Below are positions 6,768 to 17,600 of a stretch of DNA of 25,649 nucleotides, in pieces. The position numbers and the translations under genes are program-made. The notes below the pieces were generated by a model. The model was not told the DNA's origin. It did no database searches and saw only the letters and a list, made by a program, of their open reading frames with translations. Numbering within the stretch: position 1 is the stretch's first letter; the number at the start of each line of letters is the position of its first letter. The DNA comes from a virus: IMG/VR virus record IMGVR_UViG_3300008735_000737, positions 1 through 25,649 of that record; one strand, written 5' to 3'.

Positions 6768-9613
6768 TGCCATCAGTACCCGGTATCGCATATAGCATTG
6801 AGTTCTTTGCAGGACGAAGGTCTAGAGACCAAGCTATCAGTACCGTTAAACAAACGGCAGAAACTGTTTTAGGTATAGCTAATAGAAATGCTAAGAAGGC
6901 ACGCGAAGTTAGACAAAAAGAACATGAAAAATCCTTACAAGATTTACGCCAATCATCTGAAGACGCTGAGAAGGAAAGAGTAGAAGGTGTAAAAAAAGCT
7001 TCTGAACAGGCTGCAAAAGCTTCAGCTAAAGCTGTAGAACCGTTATCTGATAAGGTACTCGAGAGGACATTAGATACCTCAGATATTGAAGCATATGGTA
7101 AAGCTGTAAAGAAACAAACAGATATAGCTACAAAAGCATATCAGAAATATGTTGATAGAGCTTCAAAATTAGATATTAAAGTTGGTAAAAGCGCTAAAAC
7201 ATGGGCTAAGCCCGGACAAGGTAGAAAAGGAGCTATTAAAGCCTTTGGTGAAGATGGCGAGGGTATGACCCGTAATAGGGAAAGAGCTATTAATTTAACT
7301 AAGAAATTAATTCAAGAGATAAAGGAAGAGATAAAGGTAAAACAAAAGTTAGGGATAGAAGATGAAGACTTAAACTTAACGTTAGAAGAATATGAAAGAC
7401 AATTAAAAGACCAGATTAACTTACAGTCTGATATTATCGAAATGGAGAAAAAAGAAGCTAGTATTAAACGTAAAAATGCTCAAGCTGAAAAGGAACTTAA
7501 TAGGAAGCAGGAGAAGGAAGATAAGGAGGAGGCTGAACGACAAAGAGAACTAAATAGGTTGATGAGGGAATATGCTCAACACGTAGAAGACGCAGCGAAT
7601 AGGATAAAAGGGACACTAAAGAACGCCTTTGTTGTAGGAACGGCCGCAGCAGCAGCATTCTTTTATAAATTAAACGGCGTTGTCCAAGAATTCTCTGCTT
7701 TTGAAAATGAGATTATTAACGCTCAATCTATATGGCAAGTTTCAAATGAACAATTATTCGCATTAAGTGACCAAGTTATACAGTTTGGATTACAATATGG
7801 TATATCCATGCAAGATGCAGCTCAAGGTCTTTATCAATATGCATCGGCAGGTGTTGACGCTAATGATGCTATGGAGATGTTAACACATACTATGACTTTA
7901 GCTATGGCTGTTCAAGGAGACCACGCTACTTTAGCTAAACTAACCACACAGATTATTAAAGGTTATGGTATGGCGTTTACTGAAGCCCAGAATATCACTG
8001 ATAAATTAGCACACGCTATTAATTTGTCTTTAATTGAATGGGATGACTTAGCAAGCTCTGTTAAGTTCGCTTTACCCTTCTTTACAGCTACAAATCAAAG
8101 TTTAGACACCTTATTAGGTGCTTTATCTGTCTTGACAGATAGAGCTTTAGAAGCAGGTATTGCAGGTCGTGGTTTAAGACAGGGTCTAGCAGAGTTTGCT
8201 GAAGGTGCTATGGATAGTTCAGCCAGATTCAGAGAGATGGGTATAGAAATTCTCAATGCTGAAGGCCAAATGAGACCATTGACAGATATAGCAATGCAAT
8301 ATAAGAATCATATGGATGAAACCGGAGACTCTATGGAAGTTATGGTTTCTTTGATGGAAGATTTAAACATACGTGGTGCTACCGCGTTTATGCACTTGGT
8401 GGATGGTGCTGAAGAATTTCAACAAGCTACTTTGGATATAGCAGGTTCAAGTGGAGAAGCTATGGAAATGGCTGACATTATGAATCAGAGTTTAGAGAAA
8501 ACTATGATTAGAGTAAAGACCGCTATGTTAGCTCCACTTTTTTTATCCGATGAGATGGTAGAAATAAATGGACATATGAATACTTTTAGTGCTCATTTAC
8601 ATAATATAGCAGAATTATTTTTAGATATATTTGTTACTCAATTAGAAGACGGAACTTATCAGTTGACAGCCGCTGGAAAAACTTTACAAGAAACTGTAAT
8701 AGTAGCGTTGGAAGAATTTTATTTCTTATTAGTAGATGTAAAAGGTATATGGGAGGATTTATCAGCAGGAGGTGCTGATTTAGCTTCTATATTAAAGGCA
8801 TTTATGGCCCCCTTACGTCTTGTTACTAAATTAATAAATATTTTTGGCGACGGGTTTATAGAAGCAGTAATATTATGGAAGTTGATGAATCAACTTATAC
8901 CAATTAATTCTGCGGTAATGTTGGTTAATATTCAAATGCAGATGGCTAGTGTTCTACAGAGTAAGGACCTTCAGGAAAACACCCAACGATTAGCTAAAAC
9001 AATGCAAGGAATGACAACAGTATATTGGAAAGTGGCAGCAGCTCAGATGGGAGTTCAGGCTGGTTTGTTAGGTATGATGATTTTGTCTCAAAAGATGCCC
9101 GAACACGCAAGACTATGGGGTCAACTTGCAGGTATGATAATGGGTGCTGTTCTCGCTATGAACGCATGGAAGACTTTACAATCTATTGGTTGGCTTAATC
9201 CATGGGCAGCGGCAGGAATCATTATTGCGACCTCAGCAATACTAATGGGAGAATATAATAAATGGATGTCTGATTTAATGAAACCAGTAGAGATTGATAA
9301 TTCTGAATTATACACAAATCTACCACTTGCAGAGGGTGGTGGAAGCACGGCTTCTACAGATTATGGAGTGAGAGCATTCGATACAGGTGGATTTATATAT
9401 GCCGATACTGGTTTAGCAGCAGGTCCAAGTCACCGTATGGTAATGGTAGAACCCGGTGAAAGGGTACTATCCAGAGGTGAAACAAGTATGGGTGGAGGCA
9501 TAACTTTAAATATAGGCGATGTCTATGCTAATGATGGAACTGACTTTGCAGAGAAAGTAGCAGAGGCTTTACCATTAGCTTTAAGGAATATAGATGATGT
9601 GGGAGGAATATAA
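6767..9613 (+). CDS. Tape measure protein, 948 aa
   Basis: This protein sets tail length and is ejected during infection. The first ~280 residues form a long Lys/Glu-rich coiled coil. A hydrophobic alanine-rich segment lies at ~284-303. Residues ~310-500 match the TP901-1 tape-measure core (PhageMin_Tail type): a GISMQDAAQGLYQYASAG segment, then the ALSVLTDRALEAGIAGRGLR block. Further hydrophobic segments lie at ~765-830. The C-terminus has FDTGGFIYADTG and VEPGERVLSRGE (~894-905), usual near the C-terminal end of such proteins. It follows the chaperone pair with a TAATG overlap. By the usual ~0.15 nm per residue, the tail would be roughly 140 nm long. Confidence 0.92.
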   Translation: MPSVPGIAYSIEFFAGRRSRDQAISTVKQTAETVLGIANRNAKKAREVRQKEHEKSLQDLRQSSEDAEKERVEGVKKASEQAAKASAKAVEPLSDKVLERTLDTSDIEAYGKAVKKQTDIATKAYQKYVDRASKLDIKVGKSAKTWAKPGQGRKGAIKAFGEDGEGMTRNRERAINLTKKLIQEIKEEIKVKQKLGIEDEDLNLTLEEYERQLKDQINLQSDIIEMEKKEASIKRKNAQAEKELNRKQEKEDKEEAERQRELNRLMREYAQHVEDAANRIKGTLKNAFVVGTAAAAAFFYKLNGVVQEFSAFENEIINAQSIWQVSNEQLFALSDQVIQFGLQYGISMQDAAQGLYQYASAGVDANDAMEMLTHTMTLAMAVQGDHATLAKLTTQIIKGYGMAFTEAQNITDKLAHAINLSLIEWDDLASSVKFALPFFTATNQSLDTLLGALSVLTDRALEAGIAGRGLRQGLAEFAEGAMDSSARFREMGIEILNAEGQMRPLTDIAMQYKNHMDETGDSMEVMVSLMEDLNIRGATAFMHLVDGAEEFQQATLDIAGSSGEAMEMADIMNQSLEKTMIRVKTAMLAPLFLSDEMVEINGHMNTFSAHLHNIAELFLDIFVTQLEDGTYQLTAAGKTLQETVIVALEEFYFLLVDVKGIWEDLSAGGADLASILKAFMAPLRLVTKLINIFGDGFIEAVILWKLMNQLIPINSAVMLVNIQMQMASVLQSKDLQENTQRLAKTMQGMTTVYWKVAAAQMGVQAGLLGMMILSQKMPEHARLWGQLAGMIMGAVLAMNAWKTLQSIGWLNPWAAAGIIIATSAILMGEYNKWMSDLMKPVEIDNSELYTNLPLAEGGGSTASTDYGVRAFDTGGFIYADTGLAAGPSHRMVMVEPGERVLSRGETSMGGGITLNIGDVYANDGTDFAEKVAEALPLALRNIDDVGGI

Positions 9614-9615
9614 AT

Positions 9616-12600
9616 ATGGGAAAATTTTACAGAAGAGCTGATATAACACATTCTACAGTTTTAAGCCAACATTACGGTGATTTATCTAATAATCTTACAT
9701 CGGCCGAAATAAGGTCAGGTGCTGGAAATAATGCAATGTTGATGTCTTTTGATTTAGATGACACCCCTCCTTATGGAGAAGCGAATATGACAGGATTATC
9801 TCTTTATATGTATGCTTCTTCAGTAGCAGCTCATATTAATACTTCTGCACCTAAATTAAAATATTATAAGATGAATGTAGATGTAGGTAGTAATACATCA
9901 TCTGTTACTTCTCAGGACCTTAATACTTATGTGATGTCTTCTCAACCCAAATTTGGGGTATTCAAAAAAGAGATATTTGATGGGTATGGAGGAACTGAAG
10001 ACGACACAATAGACATAGATGTGATGTATATTGACGCTTATAATTATGATATAAAATATGAAGGACAGAAGGATATAGTATGGGTCTTGTTATCAGAGGT
10101 TGATGGAATATGGGAGGAAACGATAGCTGGTGGACCACCTTGGAATAACTATAATGCTTGGCAAATGGCTCGCACCAGCCCTGACGGTGTGAGATTTGTT
10201 CCATTCTTTAAAGAAGTAAACAGCTCAGGTTGGGAACACCCTGTTTATGGACCTGCTTCATATAACTATCGGTTTGCTGATGAAGCTACGGCTGGTATGC
10301 ACTTAACAGATTACACCGATATGGAAAGAATAGAACAACTTGGTTATACTCCGGGAACTGTTGTTTTTCCCGGCGGCGTATGGGCTCATCATAATCTCGA
10401 CCGGTACTGCGTTAATTACCATGAGATGATGGGAATACCGTCTAGGAAACCAAATAGGGGGGACCTCAAAGATGTTAAAATATTTACTGTAGATAATGTA
10501 CCGATGGTAAACAAACAAAATTCAGTATTTTGGACGTTAGGGACAAGATATATAGGTTGGAATACTGGAGGTGTAGATAATTTTGACCCAGATGATTTTT
10601 ATACTAGCACAGAACAACAAGAATTTGGAGTGAAATATAAGATTTCGTCTGCGAATGTATTTATTCCTTCTAAAGAAGGGTTTGGATTGTTACAAAGTAA
10701 TAATTGGAGTTCATCCGGCAAAGACGATGTTGCAGAAAAATCTAATACAGGTTGGACTTATAGTAATTTTAATACATATGCAGACTGGGATATACAGAAT
10801 ACAATGGCTCAGACATATAATTATCCAGTTGCAAAATTAGATGCTGTGGGTGGTATAGATACAGATATAGTTCCATTAAAGACAGGGGTGGCTCAAGTTG
10901 TAGAGATTACTTGGGGAGCTAACGAACTTGGTGGCGCAAGTGGTGGTATAGCAGATGGAGATTATATAGTTCTTCATGATGGAGATAATAGACCACATAT
11001 ATTTTGGTTTGATGTGGATGGTGGTGGTTCTGCTCCAGCTGCGGCAGATACAAAGATTTATTCGGGTTCAGTGAATGAGGTAGATATAACTACAGGTGGA
11101 GGTGTTGCGGGAAACGCAGGAGCTTTAAGAACAGCTATTGCTGCAAAGAGTGAATTCGCTTGTGGCACTCTCACTGATGGTGTTTTCACTGTTACAAATG
11201 ATGATAATGGTTTTGCAGAAGACCCATGGGACGGTGGTATATTAGGAGCCGCTCCTACGACTTTATCTTTTTGGGTTAAAACAAGAGGTAGAGGAAACAC
11301 TTATGAACATAATACAGGTTCTAAGATTACTTTGGATGTTAATTTTAAGAAATTAGGTGATTCAGTACAGCAATACTTAACTCTAAATGATGGGGCACCT
11401 CTTGCCAATGGCCTATATACAAGTTTTAAAAGGTCATTTATATTATGGTTTGGTAATACAAAAATGAGTGGAACAGGATTAAATGGTACTATTATAGACT
11501 ACGGTACAACTGCTAGACCACCAATAATTAATACAATAAAGAATGATAAAGAAGAGGGAGAATCTGCTTTTGGTTGGATGTTTTATAGAGCTCCATACTT
11601 TACCGCAGACTCTGCTATTATGAAAGTTATCCCTATAATATATAACTCCGGAGATGTTCCAACGGCTGCTTCAAATACAGTAATATTTTGTGCTCCTGAT
11701 AATGAAGCAAATCGCACGAACCAAAAAGGGTTATTTGTGTTAGACGAAGCTGTCGCTAACCATACTGACCAACAATTCCATGTGGATTATGAAGCAGGTA
11801 ATTTATTAGAAGTTCATTTCGACCCAGAAGAAGGAGGGGCAAAATTACTAATTACTAATCAAGACCATAATATTCTTGCAGTATCTCATGCTCCTAATAA
11901 TAAAAAAGTAAGTAATGGGTATGAGGATGCTCCTGCTTATATGACACTTTCCACTACTAATATAGGTAGAGTTAGGGCGGAAGATGCTAGTGGACCTAAT
12001 TCAGCAGGAGAATATGAAAGTGATTTTGGAGAAGGTCACACTGCTACTCCGGGGGTTACTTTCTCTAAGTCACATGAGAGTAGTATGCTTATTGATAGTG
12101 TATTATGGTCTAATTATAATTATGATGTTCAGAGTGCTACTATGAATAATGATAATACTATAACAGAAGGAATAAAAATTGAAGGTGGTGCTAATTTAAG
12201 ACGTCCTTATAGTTCTGGGGGTGTTGATACATTATCAGTTGGAGATGCATCAGTTGGTGCTCAAGCTCCTAGTTATATATCTTTTGGTTATTCAGCAAAA
12301 AATAAAATATTAGATGGTAATACACATTATCAACTATGGAATGGTTTTGTTAATAGTGCAAGTCAGAGTGTAGGGATGATTCGAGATGAAAATATTAGAG
12401 TAGGTTTTATTGATGATGCGTCTAGACATGGTAGATATATAGGTAAGACATCTTTTAATGATGCTGCTACATACGAATATGGTTTAGGGGTTAATACTGA
12501 CGATGAAGTAGTTTTTACAGGTAGTGGATATATAAGGAATTTTTGTATGAAGGGATTTGTGAATTATGATGTTGATGCAGCAGCAGTAGGCCCATCATCC

Positions 12601-14634
12601 GGAAATAGAGATATAGTAAAAAGAGAGAATCATTTAGTAGCCGGTAGAGTTATTAAGATAGATAATATAGGTCGAAATACTGTAGTATATGCAAAAGGTT
12701 GTAGATGGGCTAATAAACTTCTAACTTATGACACAACGGCAGAATTAACACAGAATACTTCTCAAACTGATAATTACTATTCTTCAGGTCCGTGGGGTAT
12801 TGATACTGGTATGCAGAAGGTAAGATTATATGAATATGGAAAACCTTATACAACCTCTTATTATAATGGTAATTTGACACCACACAAAGTTTCTTATGAT
12901 TTAACTACAGACATTACAACTTTTACCTTTTATCATGACATTAAGAAAAACGATGCTGGAGCTGATTGGATTACGGCATATAATGTCCATAATAAGAATA
13001 TATGGATATCACCTGAGGCATTTTGGGTAATATGGCAAATTCTTCCATATAACCCTGCTGATGAAGCTATTTCACAAAGACTTTATAGTGCGGTTTGTCC
13101 TGTTTCTGGTGATTCAGGTATGGTAGGTATGTCTTGGAATGAATCCTCAGTTTCAAATGATTATACGGTTGGTACTTTATATTCTAATAGGTGGGCATTA
13201 GCTAAAACAGGTGGTGCTATTTATGAACAAAATACTGATTATGGTTACGGAGTTTATATAGAACCTACAGATACAGAACCGGGTATGCCAGATGGTGGGT
13301 ATTGTGGTATAGAAATGATATCCGAAGGGGTATATAATCCTATTTTAATGGACGGTTTAGTTGATTCAGGGGATGTTCAACCAGATATGACACTAGGTTT
13401 GTTAGGACAGGCACACGACCCTAACTTAATAAACAGAATAACTGTAGATTTAGCAGGAGGGACAAACGCACCATTTATACTTCAGACATTTGAAGATGAA
13501 GTTCCAGAACCAATTATAGATTTCAAAGCCACTCCAAATGAAGACAATCCTTTCCTAGTAGATTTTACATGGACAGCGGATGCGGAAGACTTGTGGTATG
13601 GTTTCCTTCAAATAGGAGATACCACACTCGACAACCAATACACTAATTCGTTGGTACACATACCATTAAACGAAGATGGCAGTAAAACACCAGCGGCTTC
13701 AGCTATATCTTCTAATGCTGGTATAATACAATATCAATTATTTACATTATCCAACAGTGTAATTAAAGCGTATGATTATGCTAATAATACTTCTTATAGT
13801 GCAAATGCTTTGGGTGCGAGTGTAACTAATGATATAGAAGGGTTATCAGGTTATGCTAAACGCTTCACCAACAGTACTACTGATATTACTATGAATACTT
13901 CTTATATAGAATTTGACAATAGTGACATACAAACAGGTGGAGGTTATTCTAATTGGTCTATAGTGGTGCATATTATACCTGACGATAAACCTGCTCTCGA
14001 TGAATTTATAATTTCCAAAGAAGGAGAATATGATATATGGTTAGACACGTCTGGTCAGGTAAATGCTAGAGTTTTCTTGAGTGATGGAGTTGAAGCTGCA
14101 CCAAATACAACTATACCTCCTGTTGAACTAAGAGGAACAGCAATTATACCTATGGATGCAACAACACCAACTTGTATTATACTTACAGTAGATGCAAATT
14201 TAAGGGCCAATAATGTTAAATTATTTATAAATGGAAAAATAGAAGACCAAAGCGGTCTTGCATTATCTTCAGGAACCTCTAATAATTGGCAGATAGATTC
14301 TGTGATAGCTAATACCACGGCTCATTTAAACATAGGTAGGAAAAATTATGCAACACTTAACCCTACATCAGCTAAAAACGCATATGATGGACTAATAGAG
14401 GAAATAGTAATATACGGAACAACTTTATATCCAATTTCACCAGCAAACAACACATTTACACTAAATCCCCTTCATAATGAGATGACTACGGCAACATCAG
14501 GTTCATCAAAATCGTACGTTGCTAGGTTGTTTATGAAGGATTATCATAATATAAGAGGTAAAACTAGAGATACTGTATGTGCATCTGGACAGATATCTTT
14601 CAGAAAAGCGGGGTTTTCACTTGATACAAGTTAG
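9616..14634 (+). CDS. Giant distal tail protein with LamG-like domain, 1672 aa
   Basis: This is a very large beta-rich protein downstream of the tape measure, in the place of distal tail or tail-fibre/adhesin proteins. Residues ~425-540 form a module also found in the 14,643 gene (GDYIVLHDGDNRPHIFWFD, then a VTNDDNG strand). Residues ~1340-1610 look like a LamG/concanavalin-type beta-sandwich (SNWSIVVHIIPDD; VKLFINGKIEDQSG; AYDGLIEEIVIYG), a fold that often binds glycans. Between them lie many Asn/Gly/Tyr-rich strands I cannot assign. GGAGGAA sits about 10 bases before the start. Host-surface recognition is inferred. No lytic enzyme motif is seen. Confidence 0.75.
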   Translation: MGKFYRRADITHSTVLSQHYGDLSNNLTSAEIRSGAGNNAMLMSFDLDDTPPYGEANMTGLSLYMYASSVAAHINTSAPKLKYYKMNVDVGSNTSSVTSQDLNTYVMSSQPKFGVFKKEIFDGYGGTEDDTIDIDVMYIDAYNYDIKYEGQKDIVWVLLSEVDGIWEETIAGGPPWNNYNAWQMARTSPDGVRFVPFFKEVNSSGWEHPVYGPASYNYRFADEATAGMHLTDYTDMERIEQLGYTPGTVVFPGGVWAHHNLDRYCVNYHEMMGIPSRKPNRGDLKDVKIFTVDNVPMVNKQNSVFWTLGTRYIGWNTGGVDNFDPDDFYTSTEQQEFGVKYKISSANVFIPSKEGFGLLQSNNWSSSGKDDVAEKSNTGWTYSNFNTYADWDIQNTMAQTYNYPVAKLDAVGGIDTDIVPLKTGVAQVVEITWGANELGGASGGIADGDYIVLHDGDNRPHIFWFDVDGGGSAPAAADTKIYSGSVNEVDITTGGGVAGNAGALRTAIAAKSEFACGTLTDGVFTVTNDDNGFAEDPWDGGILGAAPTTLSFWVKTRGRGNTYEHNTGSKITLDVNFKKLGDSVQQYLTLNDGAPLANGLYTSFKRSFILWFGNTKMSGTGLNGTIIDYGTTARPPIINTIKNDKEEGESAFGWMFYRAPYFTADSAIMKVIPIIYNSGDVPTAASNTVIFCAPDNEANRTNQKGLFVLDEAVANHTDQQFHVDYEAGNLLEVHFDPEEGGAKLLITNQDHNILAVSHAPNNKKVSNGYEDAPAYMTLSTTNIGRVRAEDASGPNSAGEYESDFGEGHTATPGVTFSKSHESSMLIDSVLWSNYNYDVQSATMNNDNTITEGIKIEGGANLRRPYSSGGVDTLSVGDASVGAQAPSYISFGYSAKNKILDGNTHYQLWNGFVNSASQSVGMIRDENIRVGFIDDASRHGRYIGKTSFNDAATYEYGLGVNTDDEVVFTGSGYIRNFCMKGFVNYDVDAAAVGPSSGNRDIVKRENHLVAGRVIKIDNIGRNTVVYAKGCRWANKLLTYDTTAELTQNTSQTDNYYSSGPWGIDTGMQKVRLYEYGKPYTTSYYNGNLTPHKVSYDLTTDITTFTFYHDIKKNDAGADWITAYNVHNKNIWISPEAFWVIWQILPYNPADEAISQRLYSAVCPVSGDSGMVGMSWNESSVSNDYTVGTLYSNRWALAKTGGAIYEQNTDYGYGVYIEPTDTEPGMPDGGYCGIEMISEGVYNPILMDGLVDSGDVQPDMTLGLLGQAHDPNLINRITVDLAGGTNAPFILQTFEDEVPEPIIDFKATPNEDNPFLVDFTWTADAEDLWYGFLQIGDTTLDNQYTNSLVHIPLNEDGSKTPAASAISSNAGIIQYQLFTLSNSVIKAYDYANNTSYSANALGASVTNDIEGLSGYAKRFTNSTTDITMNTSYIEFDNSDIQTGGGYSNWSIVVHIIPDDKPALDEFIISKEGEYDIWLDTSGQVNARVFLSDGVEAAPNTTIPPVELRGTAIIPMDATTPTCIILTVDANLRANNVKLFINGKIEDQSGLALSSGTSNNWQIDSVIANTTAHLNIGRKNYATLNPTSAKNAYDGLIEEIVIYGTTLYPISPANNTFTLNPLHNEMTTATSGSSKSYVARLFMKDYHNIRGKTRDTVCASGQISFRKAGFSLDTS

Positions 14635-14642
14635 GAGGAATA

Positions 14643-17600
14643 ATGGCATTATACGCAGATTATCACACAGACGTTAGAGCATATAACGATACAGCAGATA
14701 TAACAGCTGATTCTACACCATTAGGTGATTTAGGATGGTATTGGCAGAATATGTTATATAATAGTTGTTTTGAGGTAACAGGTAGTACGGTGACTACAGA
14801 TAATTCAGGACTTACTACGACAGGCACTACAAGTTGGGTTCTCAGTTCAGGTGGTGTATTACATGTAGACAGTGCTGACGGTTATTTAAGGTTTAATTCA
14901 GGCGGTGTTGGTTATGATGAAACTGCTATTACTTATTTACCCGGTTCAACGAGTAGTGCTCTATGGTCTGGTGGTGGTGTAGTATATAACCAAGATATTC
15001 AGGCAATAGATTATTATGAAGGAGTAACTTGTAAAATATCAATAAGGTCAGCTACAGCCGCAGCAAACCGTAGTATAACTGTTGATGGTAAATGGCAGAG
15101 TGGAACAACTTCATGTAAAGGTGCTGGGGTTGAAATTAATAGTTGGCAGCCTGATTTTTCCAGTGGAGCTGGGTATAAAACTACATCTTTCACATTACCA
15201 TCAGATATGTCCACTACAAGTAATAATTTTCAAATTTGTATAAATTATACAGGTGAAACAGTTTTAGATTTACAAACAGTAGTTGTTTTAGTACCTCGTA
15301 CACCCACACTTACTGGGTTCACAGCTAGTAAGACTTCAGGAAAAATAGGTGATACTATAACTTTTACTCCAACCCAAACATATAGAACATCTTCAGACTG
15401 GACATATGGAGATGGAGGAACAGGTACTAGTAGTACTGGTACACGTACCTATAATACAAGAGGAACATTCGATGTATCCTGTACAGTGTATAATGGAGAG
15501 ACTAGTAATAATGGTTGGAACAACACACCAGCTGGTAATTCCAAGGGAGAGGCAACATATACTAGAACAGGTTATATCATAATAGACGATATAGATTTAA
15601 TATTTAATATATACGGTTCAGAAGAAGATGCGATTGCTAATACTAATAATTTTACGACAGATGTAGATGGTACTATAGATAATGGTTCTCAAGCTACAAA
15701 TTCTTATTATGTTTTTGAAAAATTATGGTATAGGATAGATTCTAATGAGCCTGTTAAGAAATTTTATATAGATTGGGATGACGGTGAAGATAACTCACCA
15801 GAAAAGGCTAATTATAGTTTAATAGAACTTGATAGTCCTAGCTTTTTTGGTGTTACCCCCCATGTTTATACCTCTCATAAAAGATTTTTCCCTAAAGTCA
15901 GGGCCTTTAGTACGGATGGATACTGGTCTAAATATTACACACCTTATGTTAACACTGCACATGTTCAGACTATGACATTTGTAGCAGATACCTCAGACGA
16001 TTATGACGGTAAGTATTTCATTATTTACGATGGAAACGATAAACCCTACGCAGTTTGGTTTGATAATGACAATTCAGGAACGACCGCTCCTTATCCTACA
16101 GGAGAAGGATTAACAAGTGTAGAAATCAATCCTGCAACAGGAGCAACAGGAGCCAATATTGCGGGGTTAGTGGGAACGGCTATTCATGCTTTAGATGGTT
16201 TTAGTGCTACCCCTGTTGATGGAAGTTCGGCAACTGTTACTATTACTAATGCTATTGCTGGTAGAGGTAAAGATATAGATTTGGCTACAATGAATAAAGG
16301 ACCTGCCTTAACAGCTGGGACAGTTGTTTATACTACTACTACATTAGGTAGTGCTAACGATTATAGTGCATTGGATGATAGAGATTTATCTACAAATCAA
16401 AACACCTCTTCTATAGTTTCAGTTGAAAAATCAGGCTCTCCTAGGTTACCTATTTTTGAACCTGCGAATAAACCACCAGAAGCTATATTAAAAATAGATA
16501 GGAATGAGGTTTTTAGTGGTATAGATAATGCAGGTCTTATACGTTCAGGACTCAGTACAGGTGATACAGACACTGAAGAAGTTAGAGCTTATTGTACTAA
16601 TTCTACAAAAAATTCAGCTTCGGAAATTAAACTATTGGTTACTTATAAAACTAATTCTGAGGCAGCAGCGGGTGCTTCTGCTCCATATGGTGATACAGAA
16701 CCTAATGTGATACAGAAAAGAATTTTAAAGGTAGGAACATCGACAGGTTCTTTAGATACATCAACAACACCACCTACATGCCCTGCTTTAAAGAATGTAG
16801 ATGAAATATTAGAGGTAGAATTATTAAATTTATTAGAAGGAACTGCTAATTCAAAATTAGCAGGTGATGAGAGAGTATATTTAAAGACAGAAAATGATTT
16901 TATTATATGTTATGTTTCTTTAGGTAACCCTTTGATAAACAATTTAAAACCCGGTTATAATATATTAATGGATGGTTCTGAAAGTATGACCAGAGCTTCT
17001 AACGTAGATATAGCACGTTATATCTTTGATGACGGAAAGTATTTTTCATCAAATGGTGGAATAACAGCAAGTGATACAGCAGCTAATACTTATCCAAATA
17101 CACCAACAACAACAGTTTATCAAAATGCTGGTTCTTCACCTGCTTTAACTTACGACTCTGTCACCAACACATCTTCATGGACGGCTCCAACACTACAAGT
17201 TAGTGATATTTTTAATATAACAGACACTGCAAGTAATGTGGATTCTTCAATCAACTCTTACGCTCAACAAATATCTCCTTCAAAAACCGTAACATATAGG
17301 CATAGCCACTTGGAAGGTGATTTTTTAGATTCACACGGACGTTTTTTGGATACTTATAGGTTACTAAGACTACAAGTTAGAGATGATTCATATAAGGATA
17401 GATATGATACTGATGGTGATAAGATAGAGTTTTCAGGTATAGAACATTGGGATGAAACTAAATACAGTGATTCTCTTATTAGACCAGCACATATGAAATC
17501 TAAAGCCTATTTAGGAGCTCATAATGACGGGCTTGCAGGAACACCAACGTGGTTTACAGATGTAACATCAAACAATAAAAATATGAATTATGTTTATAAT

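Noticed and set aside
9962-11300. Minus-strand frames of 70-80 codons inside the first giant tail gene
   Set aside because: They lie wholly inside a well-supported 5-kb gene, lack ribosome sites, and their composition is what the antisense of Thr/Ser/Asn-rich coding DNA gives.
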